A DNA stretch of 7,095 nt, from positions 1-7,095 of the forward strand of contig JANPGC010000281.1 in assembly GCA_031423755.1 (NCBI GenBank), written 5' to 3'. How positions within the stretch are numbered: the stretch's first letter is position 1; each line of letters begins with the position of its first letter. This stretch comes from JANMEX01 sp031423755 (GTDB taxonomy: Bacteria; Pseudomonadota; Alphaproteobacteria; Rhizobiales; Rhizobiaceae). Shown here piece by piece: positions 1 to 5,425 of the stretch. The translations under genes were made by a program, and so were the position numbers. Under the pieces are notes generated by a model. That model saw only the letters and a program-made list of their open reading frames with translations, ran no database searches and was not told the DNA's origin.

Positions 1-272
1 GCTTTCTCGATGACTGTCTCCGAGCGCGCATTGATCAGCAGCGGAAACGCCTTTACATCCTTGACCCAGGACGGGATCAACCCCCAGCGCACCAAAAGCG
101 ACTCGCGCTCTGGCCGGTTGGAGCCGGGCTCGGCGCGGACGCCCTGACGCACCATCAGGATCGGCTGCGTCGGCGCAATGTTGTAGCGCGGCGGGAATGG
201 TTCGATGTCGTCAAGCGCCAGAAGGTCCTCAACGTCCTCAGGCAAAGCCGCAAGAGCGAACCGTCCGCACAT
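1..272 (-). CDS. yedK: SRAP-domain protein (YedK/HMCES family, SOS response-associated), N-terminal part
   Basis: The 90 visible residues start MCGRF, which puts the family's catalytic Cys at position 2 once the initiator Met is removed. They also carry YNIAPTQP (Asn31), WGLIPSW (63-69) and NARSET (81-86, with Glu85), all hallmarks of the SRAP fold (formerly DUF159). Known members crosslink covalently to abasic sites in single-stranded DNA through Cys2 and shield them from error-prone processing. The active-site His normally lies further downstream, outside the window. The family is usually a little over 200 residues, so more than half is missing because the window ends; there is no sign of a broken gene. 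The ATG shares one base with the stop codon of the upstream phosphatase gene (TGATG), so translation is probably coupled. Family assignment is secure from motifs; the DNA-protection role is inferred from the family. Confidence 0.93.
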   Translation of the reverse strand, partial: MCGRFALAALPEDVEDLLALDDIEPFPPRYNIAPTQPILMVRQGVRAEPGSNRPERESLLVRWGLIPSWVKDVKAFPLLINARSETVIEK

Positions 273-793
273 CAATCAACACCTCTGATCGGCAAAATGA
301 ACGGCACGCCTTCAAATGCATCCGCACCGCGCCCGATCGATTTGATTGCATCCACCATGCGGCCCTTGCGTCCAAGAATATCGTCGGCCATCGAAACCAG
401 ACGGATGTTCGGCGTGGCTGACGGTGAGCGGCGGCGCAGTTCCAGCGCCAGCGCCATCTCGTCCTGATCGGGATTGAGATGAAGCGATGTGATATAGGCT
501 CCGGCCGTCGAGCGCGAGATGCCAGCATAGCAATGCACAATCATCGGCTGCGCGCGGTCCCACGTATCGGCAAAAGCGAGGATCGAGCGTACATGCGTCT
601 CATTCGGCGGCGTCAGACCCTCCTGCGGTTCAACAATATCGTTGAAGCCGAGGAAAAGATGGTCCTTTTCTTCAACATGACGGGGCCTTGCCACAGGCGT
701 CGCAGCATTGATGAGCGTGATAATCCGGCTCGCGCGGTGCGCTTCGGAGATTTCCGTGAGCCGTGACAACGGCGTGACAATGATATGCGGCAT
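272..793 (-). CDS. Tyrosine/dual-specificity protein phosphatase family protein
   Basis: This is a 173-residue protein with the cysteine-phosphatase P-loop HCYAGISRS at residues 87-95. Cys88 is the nucleophile and Arg94 binds phosphate (CX5R). The upstream 'FND' stretch holds Asp52, a candidate general acid in the usual position for small dual-specificity-like phosphatases. No signal peptide or membrane segment is visible, so it should be cytosolic. The reading frame stays open 41 codons further upstream, but the start at 793 is preferred: it has AGGA eight bases before the ATG, begins MPHIIVTPLSRL, and the longer form would overlap the preceding HD gene. It lies 14 nt after the HD-protein stop and overlaps the next start by one base, so it belongs to a four-gene operon. 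The substrate cannot be read from sequence; protein phosphotyrosine is possible, but a small phosphorylated metabolite is not excluded. Confidence 0.88.
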   Translation of the reverse strand: MPHIIVTPLSRLTEISEAHRASRIITLINAATPVARPRHVEEKDHLFLGFNDIVEPQEGLTPPNETHVRSILAFADTWDRAQPMIVHCYAGISRSTAGAYITSLHLNPDQDEMALALELRRRSPSATPNIRLVSMADDILGRKGRMVDAIKSIGRGADAFEGVPFILPIRGVD

Positions 794-807
794 CAGGCGG
801 TTCCTGT

Positions 808-1422
808 TTAATTTGAAAGTCCAAGAAGCGATTTTTCCAGCATGGCGAAGCGCTCGAGAAACCGCTTCTGAGCAATTGTGGCCGCCCATGGCTTCAACTC
901 GAACTGGTCGGCGCAAAAGCCACGCGGGCGGCCGAAAAGGCGGCTTGCCTCGGCATCAGCGAAGCCGGCCAGAATCGTCGCCTCAAAATAGGCCGCGACT
1001 TGATCGGCTTTCTTTATCTTGGCGAGCAGCACAGCGGGCGCATCCGCCGCGAGCGAGAAGCGCACATGGATGGCGCGCTGGAGACGCTTCTCAACCAGCT
1101 TGTATTCGCCGCCAACAATCGCCTTGAACGGCGAGATCATATCCCCGATCACATATTCCGGCGCATCGTGCAAAAGCGCCACAAGCCGTGCGTCTGCGCG
1201 TACGTCCGGCTCCATCATGAAGAACACATCCTCGACCAACAGCGAATGCTGCGCCACCGAAAAAGCATGCGCGCCAAAAGTCTGGCCGTTCCAACGGGCG
1301 ACGCGGGCCAGGCCGTGCGCAATGTCGGAAATCTCAACGTCGAGCGGTGACGGATCGAGCAGGTCAAGCCGACGACCGGACAACATGCGCTGCCAGGCGC
1401 GCGGAGCTTTGGATTCGGCCAT
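808..1422 (-). CDS. HD-family phosphohydrolase, similar to YfbR 5'-deoxynucleotidase
   Basis: A 204-residue protein with an HD-domain metal site: His59 (QHS), the His85-Asp86 doublet in ALLHDAPEY, and a distal Asp140 (KKAD). Glu89 and Asp94 follow the doublet at +4 and +9, the same spacing as in the E. coli deoxynucleoside-5'-monophosphatase YfbR (His68, Asp69, Glu72, Asp77). A metal-dependent nucleotide phosphatase or related phosphohydrolase is therefore the best guess; the true substrate is unknown. The start MAESKAPRAW is chosen because the ATG sits one base after the stop of the ygfZ gene with GGAAG about eight bases upstream. A longer form starting near 1500 would overlap ygfZ heavily. 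It is soluble, with no signal peptide. It is translationally linked to ygfZ upstream and 14 nt from the phosphatase gene downstream. Confidence 0.9.
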   Translation of the reverse strand: MAESKAPRAWQRMLSGRRLDLLDPSPLDVEISDIAHGLARVARWNGQTFGAHAFSVAQHSLLVEDVFFMMEPDVRADARLVALLHDAPEYVIGDMISPFKAIVGGEYKLVEKRLQRAIHVRFSLAADAPAVLLAKIKKADQVAAYFEATILAGFADAEASRLFGRPRGFCADQFELKPWAATIAQKRFLERFAMLEKSLLGLSN

Positions 1423-1423
1423 G

Positions 1424-2260
1424 TCAGGCTTCCGCTTCGCTTGATGATGGCCAGCCATAGCTGACGCCAACGGGAAACCGAAGCGTGACGGGGATATCAC
1501 CGGCAGTTACCGGCTCGCCGCGATCCATCGCTACCTTGATCCGGTCGAGACGCACCAGCGCCATGCCGCTTGTGCCGGACACCGATCCAATGGTCCCGGC
1601 AATCTTGCCCCCCGTCTTCACTTCCATGCTGCTGGTCAATGCGCCCGAACCTGCAGCAATCATCACCCGCCGCCGCGCCGTGCCGCGATGCTGCATGCGC
1701 GAGACCACCACCTGCCCGACATAGCAGCCCTTTTTGAAAGAGACACCGTTGATCTGGTCGAGGTTCACATCGTGCGGGAATGTGTCATTGTAGGCATAAT
1801 CGGCGTGGGGTTCCGCGATCCCGTATTCGATGCGCAACGAAGTCCAAGCGTCAGCGTCGCCATGGGCAAACTCGGAGCGAGCCGAGCGCCAGACGTCGAG
1901 TCCGAAAAACCGCCCGTCTCTCAGTGCGGCCGGATCGGTTGTGTCGCTGCTCCAGCTTGCGGCGATGCTCACCTGCGCAGGCTGGGACAGGTCGACCTTT
2001 GCCCGCAGCCGGTAGAACTTCAGGCGTTTGTGAAACTCCGCCGCATCCTGCAGCGCCAGCTCGAGAACAAACCCGTCCCCGTTCCGCGCAACGAGAAAGC
2101 CGAACATGATCTTGCCCTGCGCCGACAAAAGTGCGCTCGCCATCCATACGCGATACGGCAGACCTTCAATGTCAGCCGTCACCAGATTGTGCAGGAAATG
2201 CTGTGCATCCGTTCCGCTGACATGGATTTGGGCGCGTTCGGTGAGGATGGCCTGTGGCAT
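1424..2260 (-). CDS. ygfZ: YgfZ/GcvT-domain folate-binding protein (iron-sulfur cluster maintenance)
   Basis: A 278-residue protein with the GcvT-like layout. The N-terminal part has FLHNLVTADI (22-31) and SAQGKIMFGFLV (46-57). Around residues 169-194 is the YgfZ signature KKGCYVGQ, with conserved Cys179, followed by SRMQHRGTARRR. The C-terminal part resembles the beta-barrel of aminomethyltransferases. Family members bind tetrahydrofolate and support repair or assembly of certain Fe-S enzymes; they are not glycine-cleavage enzymes. One deviation is clear: the normally conserved Glu after GQ in the signature is Val184 (codon GTG where GAG would be expected). The start at 2260 gives MPQAILTERA, the usual beginning. 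An in-frame ATG at 2302 would add 14 residues, and neither start has a strong ribosome-binding site. It is the first gene of the leftward operon and is divergent from pyrC. Confidence 0.9.
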   Translation of the reverse strand: MPQAILTERAQIHVSGTDAQHFLHNLVTADIEGLPYRVWMASALLSAQGKIMFGFLVARNGDGFVLELALQDAAEFHKRLKFYRLRAKVDLSQPAQVSIAASWSSDTTDPAALRDGRFFGLDVWRSARSEFAHGDADAWTSLRIEYGIAEPHADYAYNDTFPHDVNLDQINGVSFKKGCYVGQVVVSRMQHRGTARRRVMIAAGSGALTSSMEVKTGGKIAGTIGSVSGTSGMALVRLDRIKVAMDRGEPVTAGDIPVTLRFPVGVSYGWPSSSEAEA

Positions 2261-2349
2261 CTGTGGTCGGATATCCGTTTTTCTTGCGTTTGGATGGGTC
2301 ATTACGTAAGCCGCAGAAAGCGCGACGGCAAGGCAAAGAGGACAGGCTG
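2261..2349. promoter_or_regulatory. Divergent intergenic region between ygfZ and pyrC
   Basis: These 89 bases separate two divergent genes and must carry both promoters. No convincing -35/-10 pair could be picked on either strand. Two short perfect palindromes stand out: CGGATATCCG at 2268-2277, eight bases before the preferred ygfZ start, and TTACGTAA at 2302-2309. A good ribosome-binding site for pyrC (GAGGA, about eight bases before the ATG) lies at the right end. A regulatory role for the palindromes is only a guess. If ygfZ actually begins at 2302, the first palindrome would be coding. Confidence 0.35.
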
Positions 2350-3672
2350 ATGACAAAGACCTATGATCTGGTTCTCAAGGGCGGCACGGTCGTCAATCAG
2401 GACGGCGTCGGCGTCCGCGATGTCGGCGTCATAGACGGGCGCATCGACCATATCGGCAGCATCGGGGCAGCATCTGCGGGAAAGGTCATCGACTGCACCG
2501 GCCTGCATGTCCTGCCCGGCGTTATCGACAGCCAGGTGCATTTCCGCGAGCCTGGGCTTGAGCACAAGGAAGATCTGGAAACCGGCTCCCGCGCTGCCGT
2601 CCTTGGCGGCGTCACGACGGTGTTTGAAATGCCGAACACCAAGCCCCTGACCACCAGCGCCGAGACACTGGCAGACAAGGTGCGGCGCGCGACGCACCGG
2701 ATGCATTGCGACTTCGCCTTCTGGGTTGGCGGTACACGCGAGAACGCAAAAGATGTCGGCGAGTTGGAGCGCTTGCCCGGCGCTGCCGGCATAAAGGTGT
2801 TCATGGGCTCGTCCACCGGCAACCTTCTTGTGGAAGATGACGAAGGCGTCACTTCGATCCTGCGCAACACCCGCCGCCGCGCAGCTTTCCATTCCGAGGA
2901 CGAATTCCGGCTACGCGAGCGGATGGGCCTGCGTGTCGACGGCGATCCGACATCGCACCATGTCTGGCGCGACGAAATCGCGGCGCTGCAATGCACGGAG
3001 CGGCTGGTGGCCATCGCCCGCAAGGTCCGCGCACGCATCCATGTGCTGCACATCTCGACCAAGCAGGAAATCGCCTTCCTGCAAGACAACAAGGATGTGG
3101 CCAGCTGCGAGGCGACACCGCATCATCTGACTTTGTCGTCGGACGACTACGCGCGCCTTGGAACGCTCTTGCAGATGAACCCGCCGGTGCGCGAAACCCA
3201 TCACCGCGACGGCATCTGGACCGGCATCAGCCAGGGCGTCATTGACGTGCTCGGCTCCGACCATGCGCCGCACACGCTGGAGGAAAAGGCCAAACCCTAC
3301 CCAGCCTCACCTTCCGGCATGACCGGCGTTCAGACGCTTGTGCCGGTAATGCTCGACCATGTGAATGCGGGGCGCCTGACGCTTGAGCGCTTTGTTGATC
3401 TCTCGTCACACGGCCCGCAGCGTCTGTTCGGCATCGCGCGCAAGGGTCGGATTGCAGCGGGCTACGACGCCGATTTCACCATCGTCGACATGAAGCGCCG
3501 CGAGACCATCACCAACGCGCAAGCAGGCTCCAAAGCTGGCTGGACGCCGTATGACGGCAAGAGCGTGCAGGGTTGGCCGGTGATGACCGTGGTGCGAGGC
3601 AAGTTGGTGATGCGGGAGGGAGAGGTCGTGGAGTCAGCCATCGGCGAGGCCGTGGTGTTCTCGGAGAGTTGA
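2350..3672 (+). CDS. pyrC: Dihydroorotase (amidohydrolase superfamily), pyrimidine biosynthesis
   Basis: A 440-residue cyclic amidase of the amidohydrolase superfamily, predicted to interconvert N-carbamoyl-aspartate and dihydroorotate in de novo UMP synthesis in the cytosol. Visible motifs are DSQVHFREPG (60-69), MPNTKPL (94-100), GIKVFMGSSTG (147-157) with Lys149 as candidate carbamylated metal bridge, AAFHSEDE (His181), HVLHIST (His234), and LGSDHAPHT (Asp304, the catalytic base). The length fits the family. The usual HxH metal pair reads QxH (Gln62, His64), which I recall as a trait of an alphaproteobacterial subgroup. Bacillus/Aquifex-type enzymes use Asp rather than Lys at the bridge. 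The ATG at 2350 has AGGA seven bases upstream; the longer upstream frame would enter the ygfZ gene. Related amidohydrolases such as hydantoinase or allantoinase remain an alternative, but the REPGLEHKEDL and GSDHAPHT motifs favour dihydroorotase. Confidence 0.9.
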   Translation: MTKTYDLVLKGGTVVNQDGVGVRDVGVIDGRIDHIGSIGAASAGKVIDCTGLHVLPGVIDSQVHFREPGLEHKEDLETGSRAAVLGGVTTVFEMPNTKPLTTSAETLADKVRRATHRMHCDFAFWVGGTRENAKDVGELERLPGAAGIKVFMGSSTGNLLVEDDEGVTSILRNTRRRAAFHSEDEFRLRERMGLRVDGDPTSHHVWRDEIAALQCTERLVAIARKVRARIHVLHISTKQEIAFLQDNKDVASCEATPHHLTLSSDDYARLGTLLQMNPPVRETHHRDGIWTGISQGVIDVLGSDHAPHTLEEKAKPYPASPSGMTGVQTLVPVMLDHVNAGRLTLERFVDLSSHGPQRLFGIARKGRIAAGYDADFTIVDMKRRETITNAQAGSKAGWTPYDGKSVQGWPVMTVVRGKLVMREGEVVESAIGEAVVFSES

Positions 3673-3696
3673 ACCGGACCACGAGACAGAATTGTT

Positions 3697-3728
3697 GCAA
3701 ACGGTAGGATTTTATCCCACCGTTTTGC
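3697..3728 (+). terminator. Hairpin between pyrC and parD-like gene: terminator or antitoxin operator
   Basis: An inverted repeat pairs AAACGGTAGGAT (3699-3710) with ATCCCACCGTTT (3714-3725) at 11 of 12 positions around a three-base TTT loop. Flanking GC/GC bases extend it with one bulged T. It begins 25 bases after the pyrC stop and is followed by a short T run (3723-3726), as in a modest intrinsic terminator. It also sits just upstream of the antitoxin ribosome-binding site, where ParD-type proteins often bind their own operator. The inverted repeat is certain; which role it plays is not. Confidence 0.45.
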
Positions 3729-3745
3729 CAGTCAGGAGCCACTCC

Positions 3746-4018
3746 ATGAGCGCAGCCGAAAAACTCAGCATTACCCTCCCCGCAGACATGGTCAGCGTTA
3801 TCAAGGCCGAGGTGGAAACCGGACGCTATGCCTCGACCAGCGAAGTGCTTCGTGACGCGATGCGCATGTGGCTGCGGCAGGAGGAAATCCATTCAGAACA
3901 GATAAAGAGCATCCGCGCACGTTTGCAACGCTCATTGGATGATGCGCGCCCCAGCGTTCCCATAAATGAAGCGTTTGAGAGACTTGAAGCCAAATTCATA
4001 CCTGTTGATGATAGGTGA
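3746..4018 (+). CDS. parD: ParD-like ribbon-helix-helix antitoxin, without visible toxin partner
   Basis: A 90-residue protein. Residues 5-45 form a ribbon-helix-helix fold: the beta strand EKLSITLP, helix ADMVSVIKAEVETG, the turn RYASTSEV and helix LRDAMRMWLRQEE. This matches ParD/CopG-type type II antitoxins, which dimerise, bind their own promoter DNA and neutralise a ParE ribonuclease-fold or gyrase-targeting toxin through a flexible C-terminal half. Here that half is the charged stretch 46-90. The start has an excellent AGGAG seven bases before the ATG. In complete modules the toxin start overlaps or directly follows the antitoxin stop. Here a GTG follows the TGA immediately but its frame closes after eight codons, and a palindromic repeat starts 60 bases later. 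The protein is therefore an orphan antitoxin or a stand-alone regulator. Family call good; function uncertain. Confidence 0.82.
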   Translation: MSAAEKLSITLPADMVSVIKAEVETGRYASTSEVLRDAMRMWLRQEEIHSEQIKSIRARLQRSLDDARPSVPINEAFERLEAKFIPVDDR

Positions 4019-4085
4019 GTGCGGATTTTAACAGCAACTGACTAAAGAAGCGGCGATGTCGCCAATATCTGTCACATGCCCGTCT

Positions 4086-4113
4086 TTCCGGGGCGGCGAA
4101 GCCGAACCCGGAA
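4086..4113. repeat. REP-like hairpin unit, left arm
   Basis: TTCCGGG (4086-4092) pairs with CCCGGAA (4107-4113), and the inner CGGC (4094-4097) pairs with GCCG (4101-4104) around a GAA loop. An unpaired G on one side and AA on the other give the bulged stem typical of REP-type sequences. It is nested in the larger palindrome. Confidence 0.75.
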
Positions 4114-4213
4114 TCCAGAGCGCCAAAGTCTAATATTGGTTAGAAAAATCAATGATTTGTCGTTCAAGAGGAGCCTAAGCACAGCGCCACTCCTCCGCGC
4201 TCGGCGCTCTGGG

Positions 4214-4241
4214 TTCCGGGTTCGGCTTCGCCGCCCCGGAA
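4214..4241. repeat. REP-like hairpin unit, right arm
   Basis: This is the inverted copy of the left unit. TTCCGGG (4214-4220) pairs with CCCGGAA (4235-4241), and CGGC (4223-4226) pairs with GCCG (4230-4233) around a TTC loop. The hairpin core is identical to the left unit after reverse complementation. Confidence 0.75.
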
Positions 4242-4275
4242 CGACGGACCCCTGAGAGACGTCAACGTTCAATCA

Positions 4276-4296
4276 GAATGCAATTCACCTGCATTC
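4276..4296 (-). terminator. Small hairpin just downstream of the secreted-protein gene, possible weak terminator
   Basis: GAATGCA (4276-4282) and TGCATTC (4290-4296) form a perfect 7-bp stem with a 7-nt loop, ten bases beyond the stop codon of the leftward gene. An overlapping alternative pairs GCAATT (4280-4285) with AATTGC (4297-4302). The stem is AT-rich and no T tract follows on the minus strand, so termination here is doubtful. The large palindrome beyond it may be the actual stop. Confidence 0.3.
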
Positions 4297-4306
4297 AATT
4301 GCCGCC

Positions 4307-5119
4307 TCACTCACCCGCCAAAAAGAACCGCCATCGCCCATCCGGCGAAATGCCCGCGCGGTAGAATATATATGCGCCGAACGATTTCATGTCCTCGACA
4401 TCGCCGGACGTCACGATCTTGAACAGTTCGACTTTCTGCTTGTTGTCCAGCTTCTCAAGCGGAATGGCGAAGAAATAGGGCCAGACATAGAGTTCCTGCG
4501 GCGTGCCGATGTCCAGATGGACGTAGCCTGCATCAAGAATTTCCAGCAAAATCGCCAGTATTTCCTGCCCGCCCTCATCGCCGGACAGGCTGAGCAGATA
4601 TTTCAGCGGGTCTTCTGTCGTACCGCCGAGCGAAAACTGCGTGGAATCTTCACCGGTGCCGATAAGGGCACGCAAGCTTTCGATATCGCCGCTTTTTGCT
4701 GCTGCCACCAGCTTGCCGTGCATTGTCAACACAGCTTCAGGAAGCTTTGTCAGGTCATACTCAATGGCAGGCAGCGCTGCATCAGGATCAAGATTGGGAC
4801 GCGCGGGATCATTTGGATCGCCCTCGCCCCCAGTGCCGTCCGCAGGCTTGTCGACAGGCGGTTCGGTATCTTCGCCATCCGGATTGACGACAGGACCGAT
4901 GGGATCAGGCGCAGGGACTTGGCTTCCGGGGTTCACAGTCTCGGCCGGATTGGTCACAGTGCCGCCCGGCGGCGGCAATTCCTCGCGCTTGATCTCGCTG
5001 AGCGCCAATTGAATACCCGCTGGATGCCAGCCGAGTGCCGAAGCCGACTGCGCAGCAAAGCATATCGCCCCTGACATCATCAGGACAGCAAAAGCGATGC
5101 GTGACCAGAGGCTTGCCAT
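4307..5119 (-). CDS. Secreted protein of unknown function with Pro/Asp/Gly-rich linker
   Basis: A 270-residue protein not recognised by family. Residues 1-28 look like a Sec signal peptide: Arg7, a hydrophobic run 8-22, and cleavage likely after SASA. Residues 48-115 form a disordered linker rich in Pro, Asp, Gly and Thr. Residues 120-270 form a compact alpha-helical-looking domain containing KLVAAAKSGDIESLRALI (136-153), which resembles one ankyrin-type helix pair, and ending in YIFYRAGISPDGRWRFFLAGE (250-270). The mature protein has no Cys. It should be periplasmic, perhaps tethered or extended by the linker. The ATG lies two bases after the stop of the 85-residue gene; the nearest AGGA is about 15 bases away, so its translation probably depends on the upstream gene. 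The likely shared promoter carries a CtrA box at 5410-5425. The coding assignment is firm; the function is unknown. Confidence 0.8.
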   Translation of the reverse strand: MASLWSRIAFAVLMMSGAICFAAQSASALGWHPAGIQLALSEIKREELPPPGGTVTNPAETVNPGSQVPAPDPIGPVVNPDGEDTEPPVDKPADGTGGEGDPNDPARPNLDPDAALPAIEYDLTKLPEAVLTMHGKLVAAAKSGDIESLRALIGTGEDSTQFSLGGTTEDPLKYLLSLSGDEGGQEILAILLEILDAGYVHLDIGTPQELYVWPYFFAIPLEKLDNKQKVELFKIVTSGDVEDMKSFGAYIFYRAGISPDGRWRFFLAGE

Positions 5120-5121
5120 GG

Positions 5122-5379
5122 TCAGTTAAGCCATTCCTGACTGCGGAACATTCCCGATTCAAGCTGTTGCTGCATGGCTGCCAGCAGCGAACGGGCCGAT
5201 TCCGCGCCGCAATCGCGCACCAGATGCGCCAAAATGGTTTCCATGCCGGCCATGGCCATGATTTCCGGGTCAACGCCCTCGGAAATGCCGTCAGCCCAAG
5301 CTTCCGTCTGCACCTCAAGCGCAACCAGCCGCTTTTCCTGCAGAATCCGCTCGTGCAGCTCTGCCTCTTTCATTGTCAT
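5122..5379 (-). CDS. Small uncharacterised cytosolic protein, 85 residues
   Basis: This protein is not recognised. It is soluble, largely charged and predicted helical: a first helix around KEAELHERILQEKRLVALEV, a short break GISEGVDPE, then a hydrophobic helix MAMAGMETILAHLVRDC and a final helix ESARSLLAAMQQQLESG. There is no signal peptide or membrane segment. The ATG at 5379 is preferred because GAGGG lies about eight bases upstream. The frame can be extended to a TTG at 5394, which would swallow that ribosome-binding site, and a second ATG at 5373 is also possible. It is the first gene of a two-gene unit with the secreted protein (two-base gap). The -30 region holds a perfect CtrA consensus. 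The pairing of a cytosolic helical protein with a secreted one is tight, but gives no function by itself. Confidence 0.7.
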   Translation of the reverse strand: MTMKEAELHERILQEKRLVALEVQTEAWADGISEGVDPEIMAMAGMETILAHLVRDCGAESARSLLAAMQQQLESGMFRSQEWLN

Positions 5380-5409
5380 GTCGCTCACCCTCAACGCCGT
5401 CCAAGCGTC

Positions 5410-5425
5410 GTTAACGTCCCGTTAA
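5410..5425 (-). promoter_or_regulatory. Perfect CtrA binding consensus (TTAA-N7-TTAAC)
   Basis: On the minus strand the bases read TTAACGGGACGTTAAC, an exact match to the full CtrA box of alphaproteobacteria (TTAA, seven bases, TTAAC). The core TTAACG-TCC-CGTTAA is also a perfect dyad. It lies 30 bases upstream of the ATG of the 85-residue gene, in a more AT-rich non-coding stretch. No good -10 hexamer follows it. A weak one (TACAAA) lies just upstream of the box, which would place the box over the start of transcription and suggest repression, but activation cannot be excluded. Confidence 0.6.

Larger units (their letters stand above)
4079..4248. repeat. Composite palindromic repeat: two inverted 46-bp REP-like arms around a 78-nt centre
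   Basis: Left arm 4079-4124 and right arm 4203-4248 are reverse complements at 43 of 46 positions. The mismatches are at 4079/4248, 4085/4242 and 4114/4213. Each arm also folds on itself (see the two hairpin entries). The centre (4125-4202) is more AT-rich and contains a further GAGGAG/CTCCTC pair (4168-4173 with 4190-4195). The arm motif, CCGGGG-CGGCGAAGCCG-AACCCGGAA, resembles intergenic palindromes common in alphaproteobacterial genomes. The element lies between converging genes (ParD-like from the left, secreted protein from the right), the usual site for such repeats. No transposase is encoded; it may be a non-autonomous element moved in trans, or a bidirectional transcription stop. Confidence 0.85.

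Noticed and set aside
1688..2350. 220-residue plus-strand open frame opposite ygfZ
   Set aside because: It lies antisense to a gene with a convincing YgfZ signature, has no recognisable motif, and is best explained by GC-rich codon use.
2302..2892. 196-residue open frame antisense to the start of pyrC
   Set aside because: It is a shadow of a GC-rich coding gene. Its composition is not protein-like, and it would cover both the pyrC start and the ygfZ promoter region.
4019..4078. An intact ParE/RelE toxin overlapping the antitoxin end
   Set aside because: All three plus-strand frames were read. The frame opened by the GTG stops after eight codons, and no other frame gives a toxin-like N-terminus that continues.
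4072..4272. 66-residue open frame on the minus strand
   Set aside because: It lies almost entirely within the composite palindrome, is Arg-rich from the repeat arms, and has no ribosome-binding site; it is a by-product of the repeat.
4442..4723. Ankyrin-repeat array in the secreted protein
   Set aside because: Only one helix pair (around residues 136-153) resembles ankyrin; no repeating unit with the TPLH-type signature could be found.
5122..5394. Longer form of the 85-residue protein starting at a TTG at 5394
   Set aside because: The TTG has no ribosome-binding site of its own and lies inside the sequence that serves as the site for the ATG at 5379.
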